A stretch of DNA of 64,000 nt from Flabesymbios commensalis (GCA_964017125.1 CAXHKU010000920.1:1-64000); one strand, 5' to 3'. Shown: positions 1-10,200, numbered from the stretch's first letter. Notes: a model not told the origin generated them from the sequence alone. Program-made: numbers and translations.

Positions 1-665
1 CCCTATGTTTTTTGTTTCAATTTTAAATACCTCAATTGGCTCTGTCTCTGTACTCAGAGTGGTGCTTTCTGGGTAGGCATACAGATTTGTTGCGCTATTC
101 TTACACAGTGGACTACTCTTTTAAAATACTCACCCTCCTGTTTTTTTATTCAGGTGATATTGAACGTGCGACGTTGTGCGTGTAGGTATGAGGAGAATGA
201 ACCATGGTAGCTTACAACAGTTGCAGATGGGCGTACCTTCAAACGTTTCACAAGAAAGCAGTTCGGGTGCTGGTGCTCTTCCCCGTGAAAAAAACTTTCG
301 GATACAGTTACTGTAGTTGACTAGGAGCTGTGATGTAGTATTTAGCATGTTCAGTAGTAAATAGTTTTTAGCTAGTTTCAATAGATATTAGCTTATATTT
401 ATTGTAACTTTTTAGTTTGACATGCAATAGACATTGTGGTGATGGTGATTACTAACTCTCAATAAACAGTACAACTTTGATGTCCATCAAAATGACTATC
501 CGGCAGTTGGAGGACGTGTCTTTACCACCTCCCGATTCCAGAGAACTGTACTACTCGTTGACATGTATGTATCGCATGTTGACATCAATACATTGCACAA
601 ATATATGTGCCTGGTCCGCTTTCTAATTTCATGTTTGAACTCTGATAACAATTGTATGTTATTAT
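1..665. other. No gene seen; AT-rich flank
   Basis: I see no conserved coding motif here and only short chance ORFs. It may include the left terminal part of the DNA transposon that follows, but I could not find an inverted partner of it on the right side by eye. Confidence 0.4.
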
Positions 666-1289
666 CCACAAACAATTTGAGCATAAACTATGAGAGGTAT
701 AAATAGTTATATTTAATTGTATCACAAAAGACGTTAGAGAAAAACTGAAAAAATGGATGAAAATAGTCAAATAGTTGGCAAAGTACCACAAACGTCTATC
801 ATATACCACATATCTTGGACTATCGACAAACAATTTGAGCATGAACTATGAGTGGTATAAATACTTTTATTTGATCGATCACAAAGACGTTAGAGAGAAG
901 CTGAAAAAAATAGATACAAATATCTAAATAGTTGACAAAGTACCACAAACGTGTATCATACACCACATATCTTGGACGATCCACAAACAAGTTGAGCATG
1001 AACTAGGAGTGGTATAAATAGTTTTATTTAATTGTATCACAAAGACGTTAGAGAGAAAAATGGATACAAATATCCAAATAATTGGCAAAGTACCACAAAC
1101 GTGTATCATACACAACATATCTTAGACTATCCACAAACAAGTTGAGCATGAACTATGAGTGGTATTAATAGTTTTATTTAATTGTATCACAAAGACGTTA
1201 GAGAGAAACTGAACAAAATGGATACAAATATCCAAATAGTTGGCAAAGTACCACAAAGGTGCATCATACACCACATCTCTTCAAATTTA
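666..1289 (+). repeat. Four-unit tandem array repeating a promoter and start-codon region
   Basis: Units begin near 666, 824, 981 and 1131 (spacing 158, 157 and 150 bp), each opening with a CCACAAACAA-type motif (CGACAAACAA in unit 2). Each unit holds, in order, a GAGTGGTATAAATAG-type TATA motif (698, 856, 1013; degenerate TATTAATA at 1163), a GTATCACAAAGACGTTAGAG block, and then the sequence that in the last unit encodes the first residues of the transposase (MDTNIQIVGKVPQ). In unit 2 the start is ATA and the frame is broken. Units 1 and 3 keep ATG (753 and 1060). The last unit runs straight into the long ORF, so the array looks like repeated duplication of the transposon's 5' region. Confidence 0.85.
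1163..1217 (+). promoter_or_regulatory. Degenerate TATA motif and leader of the transposase ORF
   Basis: TATTAATA at 1163 lies 55 bp before the ATG at 1218. The same spacing separates TATAAATA at 698 from the ATG at 753 in the first array unit. The proximal copy is weaker than the three upstream ones, so transcription might start in an upstream unit. This rests on motif match and spacing only. Confidence 0.35.
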
Positions 1290-4200
1290 AATCTGTCAGA
1301 ATCGCTAACCAAACCAACAGATCAAGCATCATGGCAGACATTATTAGAAGTGGCAAAGGTCAGAAACCATGAACCAATTTTGCATCTCGCTGAGCAAATG
1401 CCGGATAACCTTGCCATACCAGATATTGCGTATCACAGATACTGTCGTAGCTTATTCACATTGAAAAGAGACATTGAGTCATTAAAACGTAAGTCTGACA
1501 ACAGCGATGATTTACTTTCTGACAGCACTAGCCGTCAATCAAAAAGACAGAGTAATAATTCAGACATAATCTACAAAAAAGAGTGCATATTTTGCAAGAA
1601 AACTCGCTACCGGAAATGGTCCCGTAGTAAAGAAAATTTAACAAAATCAGTCGATCTCAGAGCCGACAATACACTAAGACAAATTGCGATTGAGAAACAG
1701 GACACAGATATAATGGCGGTGACCAGCAGGGATATTGTAGCAGCTGAAGCACATTATCACAGAAGCTGTTACAAAGAATATACAAGAAAAACAGATCGCA
1801 AACATCACCAGGTTCCCGATAATGATAATACAATAGAAGACACAGAGAATACCACTTATTCCCAGGCAGAACACATAGCATACGTCGAATTATTTGACTA
1901 CATTCGTAACAATCTGATAACATCGCCAGAAATTATAGCGTTCAGCAGCTTGAAAAGTAAATTGGCTTCCTCAATGAAATTGAAAGGTTTTGCAGCTTTA
2001 ACGACATCATCAAAGAATCATATGCGACGAAAAATTGAACAACAATTCGGAAATGCTTTACATATATTTCCAGATGAAAAAGGAAAGTTGCACGTCATGC
2101 CTTCTAATTTAGAGATTGTCGATTTGGCAAAGAAATATCAAAATGTAAAAGAAGAGTTGCATTTATGGAAATCGAAACAAGATAACAACAATATCATTGA
2201 TAAATCATCATCACTCTTGAGGTCATCGATCAAAAACATGGCAGTGCAAAACAAGTGGCCTTATCATCCTGCCGACACAGCCAAGGATACAATGGAAATA
2301 CCTGGTAGACTAAAACGCTTCTTTAGTAATTTGCTGACATCTTCACCCAGCAAAGTCACTACACAACCAAAGATTGAACGGTTATGTGACTCATTTAGTC
2401 AAGATTTAATATATGCAGTAACTAATGGACAAACAAAACCTCCAAAACATATACTTCTTTCATATGGTGTAAAAGCACTGACTGGTAATGTAGAATTGAT
2501 CCAGATACTGAACAAGTTTGGCCACGGAATTTCGTACTCACAACTCGAAGAAAATGATACAGCACTTTGCCTTCAAAAACTAAATGTGACTTCTAATAGA
2601 AATATGTTAATCCCACAGAGCATCAAGCCACATGTTTTCACAAATTTAGCTTTCGACAACATTGACAGATTGGAAGAGACATTAACTGGAGCAGGAACAA
2701 CACACCGTGTGAATGGAATAGCTGTACAACCACGCGTTTATGGTCCGCACATTGAAGATGAAACACTACCAACTATTAATAAAATGAAACAGCGATCGAT
2801 TGATATCGACAATAAACCCCTAGAAACATACATATGTGGCGTTAGAGTCGGCCCACCAGTTGATTCAGCACTGGTCGTGGAGACTGAAAAACAGATAAAC
2901 AATACAAATGCAGCACAGTGTAAAAATTTGCTGTGGATGCTCACCAGACTGGTAGACCCTGGCAGTCAGTCAATTCCTAGCTGGACAGGTTTCAACATAT
3001 CTACACGAAATGACATTAATATAAACCAGGATGTAGTTAGTTACTTACCAACAATAAACGCACCAGCCACTGAAATGTCAACAGTTAACGAAATTATCAA
3101 GCAAACCGATTTATTAAGACAAATGCTGCAATTGGATAACATCGTTGTTGTAATGGATCAAGCACTCTATTCGAAAGCCACAGAAATATTATGGAAGCAC
3201 AATGACAGATATCAACATATTATCATAAGATTGGGCACATTTCATACCATTTTAACAGTGTTAGCCATACTCGGAAAACGATTTCAAGATGCCGGTCTGC
3301 GCGACATGTGTATTGAATCAGGTTTAGTTGTTGCAGGCTCAGTATCTGGGGTGCTTGATGGAAAAATGTACAATAGAGCAATACGAGTTCACAAAAGGGT
3401 ATTTGAAGGTCTACTTCGTGTTGCATGGAGAGGGTTTTTTCCATGGTTAGAAGCAAACCATCCCGATAATTTGGAACATTACAGAGAATTGACAAATCAA
3501 GTAAACAACCTACATGATGACCTATGTCAGGAACAATTAGACATAATATTGAACTGTGTAGCATTTGAACAAGTGATGGTGAGCTGGAATGAATATTTAG
3601 ACTTCCTTCGCCATGATAATGGAAAGCTATCATCATTTTGGATGTCTTACGTTGACATTGTAGGTGACATATTATTGGGTCTGTTAAGAGCATCTAGAGA
3701 AGGAAATTGGCATCTGCACCTCTCAGCTATAAGTAAAATGATCCCATGGTGTTTTGCTTATGACAGAGTTAATTATGCAAGATACCTGCCTGCATACCTT
3801 ACAAAAATGTACAGCCTTAAAGAAAAACACCCAGAGGTATACAACATATTTTGTAACGGTGGATTTTCAGTACAATTGGCGGATCAGAATCCATTTGGAC
3901 GAATTCCAGTCGATCAAACGATTGAAATGACTATAAATAAAGATACCCAAACAGCAGGAGGGACAACAAAGTTTAGTAAAAAATCTGGAGCTGTGAGTAG
4001 ATTTTATCTCACAGCGGAATATCGCAGCGGCTTTCTTGCAAATCTGAGGGACATTACAAATACAAGTAGATCATCTCTAAACCATTCCGATTTACAAAGA
4101 CCAAGAATTGAGAAAGACGAGACGAATGTATCAACCATTGTGGAGTTATTTAATAATTGGATTAATCCGTTTGAAGAAAATGACTTGGTATGCATCTCTA

Positions 4201-4640
4201 CAGCAACAACAGCGCCCGCAGATATCATGGAAGATTTACTCAACGCTTACAACATAGGTAAAAAAGCATATGAACAATTTAACTTTGACAGACTGCAAGG
4301 CAATCCACCGCGACTGAAATTCCATGACCCGCTTTCGAAAAACAAACTGAAAACTTTCTCTAATCTAGTCAAAAAGAAAAAAGCTATATCCAATGGTAAA
4401 GCTGTGATGTTGAAGACAGATAGGTCTTTGTTTGGAAGAATAATTGTGATAGCACAAAGTAGAAGCCTTGATATGAGACAAGTTTTTGCACATCCCCTTG
4501 GACCTTTACCATGGTCACTGGCAAATCCTGATGGAACACCAAGGAAAACAGCTAAATCTGTTTTGGCCAAGCATTTGAATAAACTAGCACCTCCATCAAA
4601 CTCGTTCCCAACTAATTCAGCAACTATAAAAAAACGTTGA
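1218..4640 (+). CDS. DDE transposase of a large DNA transposon (N-terminal and catalytic part)
   Basis: The protein is 1140 residues from the ATG at 1218; the frame is open 12 codons further up, but only from a TTG. The N-terminus holds two related zinc-binding motifs: Cys15/His18 with His73-x2-Cys76 (YHRYC), and Cys123-x2-Cys126 with His181-x2-Cys184 (YHRSC). The core resembles an RNase H-fold transposase. Candidate catalytic acids are Asp480 (AFDNID), Asp647 (VVMDQALY) and Glu903 (DQTIEMTINKD), and long stretches such as LVVAGSVSGVLDGKMYNRA match a family I recall as widespread, uncharacterised proteins in invertebrates and fishes. The reading frame ends abruptly after NSATI at an A-rich run, where relatives continue; the rest of the protein is in the next ORF. 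Transposase role is secure, the exact superfamily less so. Confidence 0.75.
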   Translation: MDTNIQIVGKVPQRCIIHHISSNLNLSESLTKPTDQASWQTLLEVAKVRNHEPILHLAEQMPDNLAIPDIAYHRYCRSLFTLKRDIESLKRKSDNSDDLLSDSTSRQSKRQSNNSDIIYKKECIFCKKTRYRKWSRSKENLTKSVDLRADNTLRQIAIEKQDTDIMAVTSRDIVAAEAHYHRSCYKEYTRKTDRKHHQVPDNDNTIEDTENTTYSQAEHIAYVELFDYIRNNLITSPEIIAFSSLKSKLASSMKLKGFAALTTSSKNHMRRKIEQQFGNALHIFPDEKGKLHVMPSNLEIVDLAKKYQNVKEELHLWKSKQDNNNIIDKSSSLLRSSIKNMAVQNKWPYHPADTAKDTMEIPGRLKRFFSNLLTSSPSKVTTQPKIERLCDSFSQDLIYAVTNGQTKPPKHILLSYGVKALTGNVELIQILNKFGHGISYSQLEENDTALCLQKLNVTSNRNMLIPQSIKPHVFTNLAFDNIDRLEETLTGAGTTHRVNGIAVQPRVYGPHIEDETLPTINKMKQRSIDIDNKPLETYICGVRVGPPVDSALVVETEKQINNTNAAQCKNLLWMLTRLVDPGSQSIPSWTGFNISTRNDININQDVVSYLPTINAPATEMSTVNEIIKQTDLLRQMLQLDNIVVVMDQALYSKATEILWKHNDRYQHIIIRLGTFHTILTVLAILGKRFQDAGLRDMCIESGLVVAGSVSGVLDGKMYNRAIRVHKRVFEGLLRVAWRGFFPWLEANHPDNLEHYRELTNQVNNLHDDLCQEQLDIILNCVAFEQVMVSWNEYLDFLRHDNGKLSSFWMSYVDIVGDILLGLLRASREGNWHLHLSAISKMIPWCFAYDRVNYARYLPAYLTKMYSLKEKHPEVYNIFCNGGFSVQLADQNPFGRIPVDQTIEMTINKDTQTAGGTTKFSKKSGAVSRFYLTAEYRSGFLANLRDITNTSRSSLNHSDLQRPRIEKDETNVSTIVELFNNWINPFEENDLVCISTATTAPADIMEDLLNAYNIGKKAYEQFNFDRLQGNPPRLKFHDPLSKNKLKTFSNLVKKKKAISNGKAVMLKTDRSLFGRIIVIAQSRSLDMRQVFAHPLGPLPWSLANPDGTPRKTAKSVLAKHLNKLAPPSNSFPTNSATIKKR

Positions 4641-4860
4641 AAGGACACAGAGAGGAGAAGAAGAAGGTCTGCAGCTGCACAATATAACATCTACTCAGCT
4701 GGTTAGACAGTGGAGACTATTTCTCAAGCAAGCAAATAATAAAGCTAGCCTCATAGAATTTCTAATCCATGAATGGCAAAAACCTAAATATACACAAAAA
4801 TTACACGACAAGGTACTCCATGCCACAGATGGCAAAAAATGCTGGAAAATTTATGAGGAC

Positions 4861-5772
4861 ATGTGTGACGAAGTTGAAGAACTAATGAGCGAAAATGAGG
4901 AAGCAGATGGACGCATGCTACTGCATGCTGCCCATGCTGTAAAAGATGGTTACTCGTCAGTAATTATTTCTTCAGAGGATACAGATGTTTTTGTTCTGTG
5001 CTTGGCTTTTAGTGACACCATCGGAGTTCCTCTTTTCCAGAAATGCAGAACACAAACACATACGCGATTGATTGACATCCACCAGATATGCTCTGCTATT
5101 GGCTCACAGTTTTCTAAAGCACTGATAGGACTGCATGCCTTTACAGGATGTGATAGTGTGAGTGCCTTTGCTGGGAAAGGTAAAATTCGTGCTTTAGAAT
5201 TGATTAAGACAAACGAAGATGCCAGAGAAACATTTATACAGTTAGGAGAAAATTGGAATATCACCGCAGAATTATTTACTAGATTAGAAAAGTTCACATG
5301 TCTTCTATATGCAACAAAGCCGATGACTTCACAAATTAATGACTTGCGATATAATTTGTTCTGTTCAAAAGATGGTGAAGTTGAATCTTACCAACTACCA
5401 CCATGCAAGGACTGCCTGGCAAAGCATTCATTGCGAGCAAATTATCAAGCAGCTATATGGAGACGAAGCCTTCAAGCATGCCCTGAAATTCCAAATCCAA
5501 AAGGACATGGCTGGCAATTAGAATCAGACCACGACCAACAATTTCTCACAATAGACTGGATGACAGGCTCCCCGGCCCCTGAAGCTGTTCTGGAATTGAT
5601 GTCCTGTAAATGTTCTAGAGCATGCAAGTTACCGTCATGTGTGTGTATCTTGAATGGACTTAAATGCACTGACATGTGTCGACTTCGAGAGTGCAGCAAT
5701 CAAAAACCAGAAGATTACGAAGCAGACATTAGTTTACAACATGCAGACAATGTAGGCCTACTAGACATATAA
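4861..5772 (+). CDS. XPG/PIN-like nuclease plus Cys-rich tail, C-terminal part of the transposon protein
   Basis: The protein has 303 residues from the ATG at 4861. The same frame is open back to about 4630 and encodes NVERTQRG and LVRQWRLFLKQANN, which I recall as part of the same protein in relatives, so this is probably a severed C-terminal half and not a separate gene. Acidic motifs EADGRMLLHA, SSEDTDVFVL and GLHAFTGCDSVSAF match the metal-binding pattern of XPG/FEN/PIN nucleases. The tail has about nine cysteines in 30 residues (CKCSRACKLPSCVC then LKCTDMC), resembling a tesmin/TSO1-type CXC DNA-binding domain. It would act in the nucleus on transposon or target DNA. The break upstream makes production of a whole protein from this copy unlikely. 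Confidence 0.65.
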   Translation: MCDEVEELMSENEEADGRMLLHAAHAVKDGYSSVIISSEDTDVFVLCLAFSDTIGVPLFQKCRTQTHTRLIDIHQICSAIGSQFSKALIGLHAFTGCDSVSAFAGKGKIRALELIKTNEDARETFIQLGENWNITAELFTRLEKFTCLLYATKPMTSQINDLRYNLFCSKDGEVESYQLPPCKDCLAKHSLRANYQAAIWRRSLQACPEIPNPKGHGWQLESDHDQQFLTIDWMTGSPAPEAVLELMSCKCSRACKLPSCVCILNGLKCTDMCRLRECSNQKPEDYEADISLQHADNVGLLDI

Positions 5773-5952
5773 ACGACAAATACAAGAAGACACAATGTAA
5801 CACATGTATATATGCAATATACATTAATAAGCAGATATGTAGATTTCTTGTTAATTATATATACTTCAGAACTTAATTATATTGAAGGTATTCATAGTAA
5901 AGAACTGCATTATAATAAGGTAAACTTTCACGCCTAAATTTACCATTGGAAT

Positions 5953-6395
5953 CTTCATCCACTACAGGCCGCGAATTGCTGTCGCAATTCTGGACTTTTA
6001 GTGGATGAAGATGACTAGTCTTCTAAAGGGTGATAAACTGAGTAAAATGCTGTATTGTTGAAATAGTTCTATAGAAAGTTTCAATTCGAATTTCTGTAAT
6101 ACATGAAAATGGTGCTTTGATACACCATGAAGGTTAAAATATTTAAATAGCGAGATATAAACGGTTAATAATTTACAGTTGAAAGCTTCATCAACTACAG
6201 GCCTCAAATTGCTATCGCAATTCTTGTTTTGTAGTGGATAAAAATGAACTGAAAATGTGACAAATTAAATACAATCCCTTCTCTGTAATAAATTTGTTCA
6301 GTTTTCATGATGTTTATGGATGCTGGATGAAAAATGATGCTCGGGTGCATCATGAAGGTTTAAATGGTACATAATGATCAAACTACCAAATGTAT
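5953..6395. repeat. Two ~235-bp tandem modules, each opening with a hairpin
   Basis: The first module has outer arms CTTCATCCACTA (5953) and TAGTGGATGAAG (5999) around an inner GAATTGC/GCAATTC stem. The second begins at about 6186 with a decayed version. Both go on through a short palindrome-like block (TTTGATACACCATGAAGG near 6116, TCGGGTGCATCATGAAGG near 6340). They may be the transposon's right subterminal repeats. No gene lies in the interval. Confidence 0.6.
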
Positions 6396-6628
6396 GGCAT
6401 CATGCACAAGTGGGCTAACCCACTTAAAAAATGAAAATATATGTCATTGATAGTAACAACTTGATCAATATACGAGTTTCACATTCAGGGTAAGACCATT
6501 TGGTCATTGATTTTGTTACCTTTTAGTGTTAATTTGTATTTATTCGTTTCAATTTGTACTCCATGTTGCTGCGTGATTTTTTCTCAAAATTGTCAAAATG
6601 TGGGTTAGCCCACTTGTGCATGATGCCA
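6395..6628. mobile_element. MITE with perfect 29-bp inverted ends
   Basis: Positions 6395-6423 and 6600-6628 are exact reverse complements over 29 bp (starts TGGCATCATGCACAAGTGGG). The interior of about 175 bp is noncoding and AT-rich. CCAAAT occurs just outside both ends (6386 and 6630) and may be the target duplication, though it does not abut exactly on the left. Perfect ends suggest a young insertion. Superfamily not determined. Confidence 0.8.
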
Positions 6629-7786
6629 TCCAAATATTATAAGAAAATATAGTATGTACTCCATTAACATGTATGTTATAAAAGATTATATATCGATTGT
6701 CATGGTTATAACTTAATTATATTCTTAACCAACATGTAAATAGGTTATATACATAAACAACACTTATAAAATTTAAATATAAATGTAGAGTACAAGAGGA
6801 AGCTGATGTTACTAGTTTTCTTAATAATTATACGTATTGTGTATTATACAAGTAGTTAAGACATATTATATTGATGACGAGTATTCATAACGAAATACTG
6901 CACTTGTTAATCTTCACGGTATAACTGATTAAACAATTTCAAAAAGGATCCAACGATAAACGAAAACATTTTCTTGTATTTACAGATATGAATGTTTTAA
7001 AATTTGATTTCCATATTGCTCATAACACATACATATCAAATGTTACGGTTTCACCCGAACTTGCTAAAATATAATAAACCTGATTGTATAGCAATTAAAT
7101 AGATTGTAATTCGCTATGTTTTAATGTGTACGTAACAAGGATAGACAGGTATAGCCATGACTAATATGTGAAATAAAAGTAATAATTTAGCAGATTTACG
7201 GAGCTCCCTTTTCAATGGAAAATAAAACAATTGGAGCGGAATGTGTTCATTATTAATTTTTGTCTTTTTCCTGTACCTTATATTTTCATTTGGTTTCCGG
7301 CTTTATATTAATTATAAGCGGGTATATATTATTTTTGTAAGGTGAGCATATCATGTTTGGGGTGGCTCATTCGATATGATATTAGTGCTATGCGTGATCA
7401 TGCTAATGTTATAAGAAATTTACACTCTGATGACTTCGCACTGGATCAGGTTGGTGACCACGACTAGAATATCGCAATGAATTTGTGCCCCTAACAAGTA
7501 ACACTACTAATTCAGTCAGCATGCCTAAGTGATATATGTCGGGCGATATGTAGCCTTGAAATACGCTTGCAATGTTTAATCGCTCAATAATAATATTCAT
7601 TTTTAACTGAGTAAAATGCCGTCGAAATGCTATTTTTCCCATAGTTCTATGTATATTTTCCCACTTCTATGCCTTTTTCCAGAATTAGGCGAGTTGTAGT
7701 TAGTGGTTATGGCAGGTACAAAGATTAGATGTCCACTCAGGCACATTTTTGGGAAAAATGAAATTGGTTGAAAAAATACCAGAATT

Positions 7787-7812
7787 TGACCTTTGGTGAC
7801 CTCTAATGACCT
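7787..7812 (+). promoter_or_regulatory. TGACCT half-sites, three at 10-bp period
   Basis: TGACCT starts at 7787, 7797 and 7807, i.e. direct repeats with 4-bp spacers (DR4). TGACCT is the reverse complement of the nuclear-receptor half-site AGGTCA. It lies inside a repeat, and function is untested. Confidence 0.4.
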
Positions 7813-8169
7813 TGTAAGGGGTGAAGGAGGGGGTTCGGGAGATAAACACTAAAATATAAAAAAAAATTGTAACATATCATTTTAAGGTAGCATTCCAAAT
7901 GTAGTACATACATGGGGTATGTCGGTCCATATGTTCTGAAATACGCTATAGCTGCGTGTATTTTTAATGAATAACATGCATTTTTAACTGAGAAAAGGGT
8001 CGTCAAAATGTTGTTATTCCACAGTTCTATGTATAATTTTGTGTCACTGTCATGTCGTTTTCTCACAGATTAGTGTGCTGTGATTTTTTATTATGGCATG
8101 TACAAAATATATGTTCTGCCAGAAATAATTTTGAAAAAAAATGAAATTAATTTTAAAAGAACCTGGTGA

Positions 8170-8220
8170 TGACCTTTCGTGACCTTTGATGACCTCTGAT
8201 GACCTCGCGAGAGGTCGACC
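8170..8220 (+). promoter_or_regulatory. TGACCT half-sites, four at 10-bp period, plus inverted AGGTCGACC
   Basis: TGACCT starts at 8170, 8180, 8190 and 8200, all with 4-bp spacers, followed at once by CGCGAGAGGTCGACC, which adds an inverted half-site. Same DR4 geometry as the array 380 bp upstream. Binding is only inferred from motif shape. Confidence 0.4.
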
Positions 8221-8229
8221 GAGGTAACC

Positions 8230-9413
8230 ACCACCGTAATATATTACAATGAGTGTAGTTGAGGTTACTGACATAGCAGTTGTTTTTACTTTCTTGTGTG
8301 CACAGAACTAAATAGAGCTAATGTTGCTCTCACTAAAAAACACTTACAAAAATGGCGCCAAAATACATATTTATATATATAAATAGGGTCCACTATTATG
8401 ACTGTAAAATCGTAAAGCTACCGAATCTAAACTGCTATCATGCAGAAATGACATCCCAAGATATATAGCTTTCGGAAAAATATAGTGGGAATTTGCCCCC
8501 CCAAGTGGTAGTAAAGGCCAAATTTTCAGGGTCTGGCTCATGCACTAAAGTCTATAATGGTTGAATCTAAGGAAGATGTAGGATAGAATTTTAATTCACG
8601 AAGTTTAACTGGGTGGGTAGTTGAGAATTGCTATATTAAGCTATTAAATATTTCCAATCGTTCATATATGGATGGTGGTTGCCACGATATATGATAACAA
8701 TGAGATTTAAGATTTAGATGTTAATTTTGAACCATCTAGTCAACGTGGATGCATATATAAAATCTAAGCCTACATTTCTAGCGCAGCAATATGCATTTGA
8801 ATAGCTTTTGCAAAAACTTTGCTGCCATTTATTAATGTTTCCTACCACTAACATGATTTTAGTTGTTTGTCATACCGTATATATTGTCATATATATGATT
8901 TTAACAAATTAACATTCTTGTATATACATGTACATATATCTCTCTTATTACTATGACAAATAAGTCTGTATTGACTTATTTCTGTCGATAAAATATCTGT
9001 CCGTATCTGTCTTCCCTTTCCTTTAATGAAATTCAATACGGCTGGCGATTATCACAACACATTCCTTCATTTGATGTCTATGACAATGCTATTCTCGCTA
9101 ACAGATGGTGCTACTGGAGACTTATCTGTTCCAATAAAAATAGGCATAGCATCGTTTGAAGTTGGTGAATAAATTTTGGCGCAGCCGTCTCCAGCGCTGG
9201 CCCAATATTAAGGCAGCATTATGTCAACGTTTATTTGCTGTAGAATGCATATTGAATCTGACCAGGCAGTGCCAATAATGTACAAAATGGCCATAATCAT
9301 GATAATTATAACATATAATAATGTCTTTCAATTAAAACCATGTGGTAAACGTTAGAATGTCTCACTTGAGTGTGTCATGGAACCTCCATGTGGAAGATGG
9401 GTTTTGTCTGATG
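8230..9413. other. No gene seen; contains one MITE relic
   Basis: AT-rich sequence without coding signature. About 9180-9240 has a faint relic of the GTTGGGCCAACGT palindrome family (GCGCTGGCCCAATATTAAG, then TATTTGCTG). Confidence 0.4.
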
Positions 9414-9481
9414 TTAAAGGTGATCTATCACCCCTTATATAGTATGAATACATTTGTGACAAATAAATAGATCACCTTTAA
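9414..9481. mobile_element. Short TTAA-flanked MITE (family AGGTGATCTATCACC), internally deleted
   Basis: Ends TTAAAGGTGATCTATCACCC and GATCACCTTTAA. At 68 bp it keeps both termini and little else compared with the ~175-196-bp copies at 15122 and 35452. TTAA at both ends may be target duplication or part of the terminus. Confidence 0.75.
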
Positions 9482-9970
9482 CATGGTTAAAATACAGTAA
9501 GGTCAGATGAAATAAAAAAATTGACAATGGTGTCACCGGGTACACTATATACTGACTCGGCATGATCAAGTCATATAAAATGCACCCGTACATATTGTAT
9601 AAATACCAGTGCACCTGCAAGCATAGTTTGCATCCTGCTTCTCAATAAATACCATACATTCACAATATAGTATGGCTTAATGTTGAGCCAGCGTCGCATA
9701 CAGTGGACAACGTAGGGTCAATATTTCGTAGCTAATTTGTAAGCTTTAACAACGATACTAGGTATTATCTGGTTACTATTAAAGCAGAAGCCAGGTACAT
9801 CTATAAGCAAGGTACAGTTACTGTATAGTATCTGGCTCTAAAATATCAATCAACCTACTCAATTACTAAATGAGTGCCATCCCGAAGATGGATCTCGCCA
9901 TCGCCATTAACATGTTGAGATGGGTGAACTTCGGAGATATACATGTAGCCATCAGTGTATTACTATTAAC

Positions 9971-10200
9971 TCTTACAGTGCAGGGATCGACTTTAGGCGT
10001 CAGATTCTGACGCCTAAAGTCGATTCCCACACTGTAAGAATCAACATATTTCTAATGACCGTAGACCCCATAACCATGGTATAGGTATTCAAATGAAGCA
10101 GAAAGAGCTAACTAAGACATTTATGATGATTTCAAATTTAAAAACCCTTTGGATGCGATGTTTTTTACAAATTAATTCAGAGCTTTAAGGGTTAATACTA
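9971..10200. mobile_element. MITE copy with 69-bp palindromic end (AACCCTTTCAGCGC family)
   Basis: 9971-10039 is a near-perfect palindrome (TCTTACAGTG at one end, CACTGTAAGA at the other; centre GGCGTCAGATTCTGACGCC). It is followed by a GACCGTAGACCCCATAAC block and AAATGAAGCAGAAAGAGCTA, shared with copies at 14.9 kb (inverted) and 35.0 kb. The right end decays around TTCAGAGCTTTAAGGGTTAA (10179). Noncoding. Confidence 0.6.

Larger units (their letters stand above)
666..6395 (+). mobile_element. Academ-like DNA transposon, decayed, ends not defined
   Basis: A 5' tandem array, two large ORFs on the same strand (DDE transposase, then XPG/PIN-like nuclease with a Cys-rich tail) and a 3' pair of hairpin-bearing repeats are arranged as one unit. 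Pairing a DDE transposase with an XPG-like nuclease is the hallmark described for the Academ superfamily. That assignment comes from recalled family knowledge, not a search. Terminal inverted repeats and target duplications were not found, so the limits given are the outermost associated repeats and are provisional. Confidence 0.55.
7555..8225 (+). repeat. Diverged direct repeat pair, ~250 bp each
   Basis: Blocks at about 7555-7815 and 7935-8205 share, in the same order, TGAAATACGCT, TTTTTAACTGAG, ATAGTTCTATGTATA-like sequence, a GGCA(G/T)GTACAAA block, and a closing run of TGACCT repeats. A shorter relative (ACTGAGTAAAATGC, then AGTTCTATAG) occurs near 6032-6073. No ORF of note. They look like two copies of one old dispersed element. 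Confidence 0.65.

Noticed and set aside
1182-1217. Earlier start of the transposase ORF
   Set aside because: The codon at 1182 is TTG; the first ATG in frame is at 1218 and coincides with the ATG copied in the upstream array.
7080-7400. Possible LTR-like or retroviral remnants in AT-rich DNA
   Set aside because: No paired long direct repeats, primer-binding site or polymerase motifs were seen anywhere in the window.
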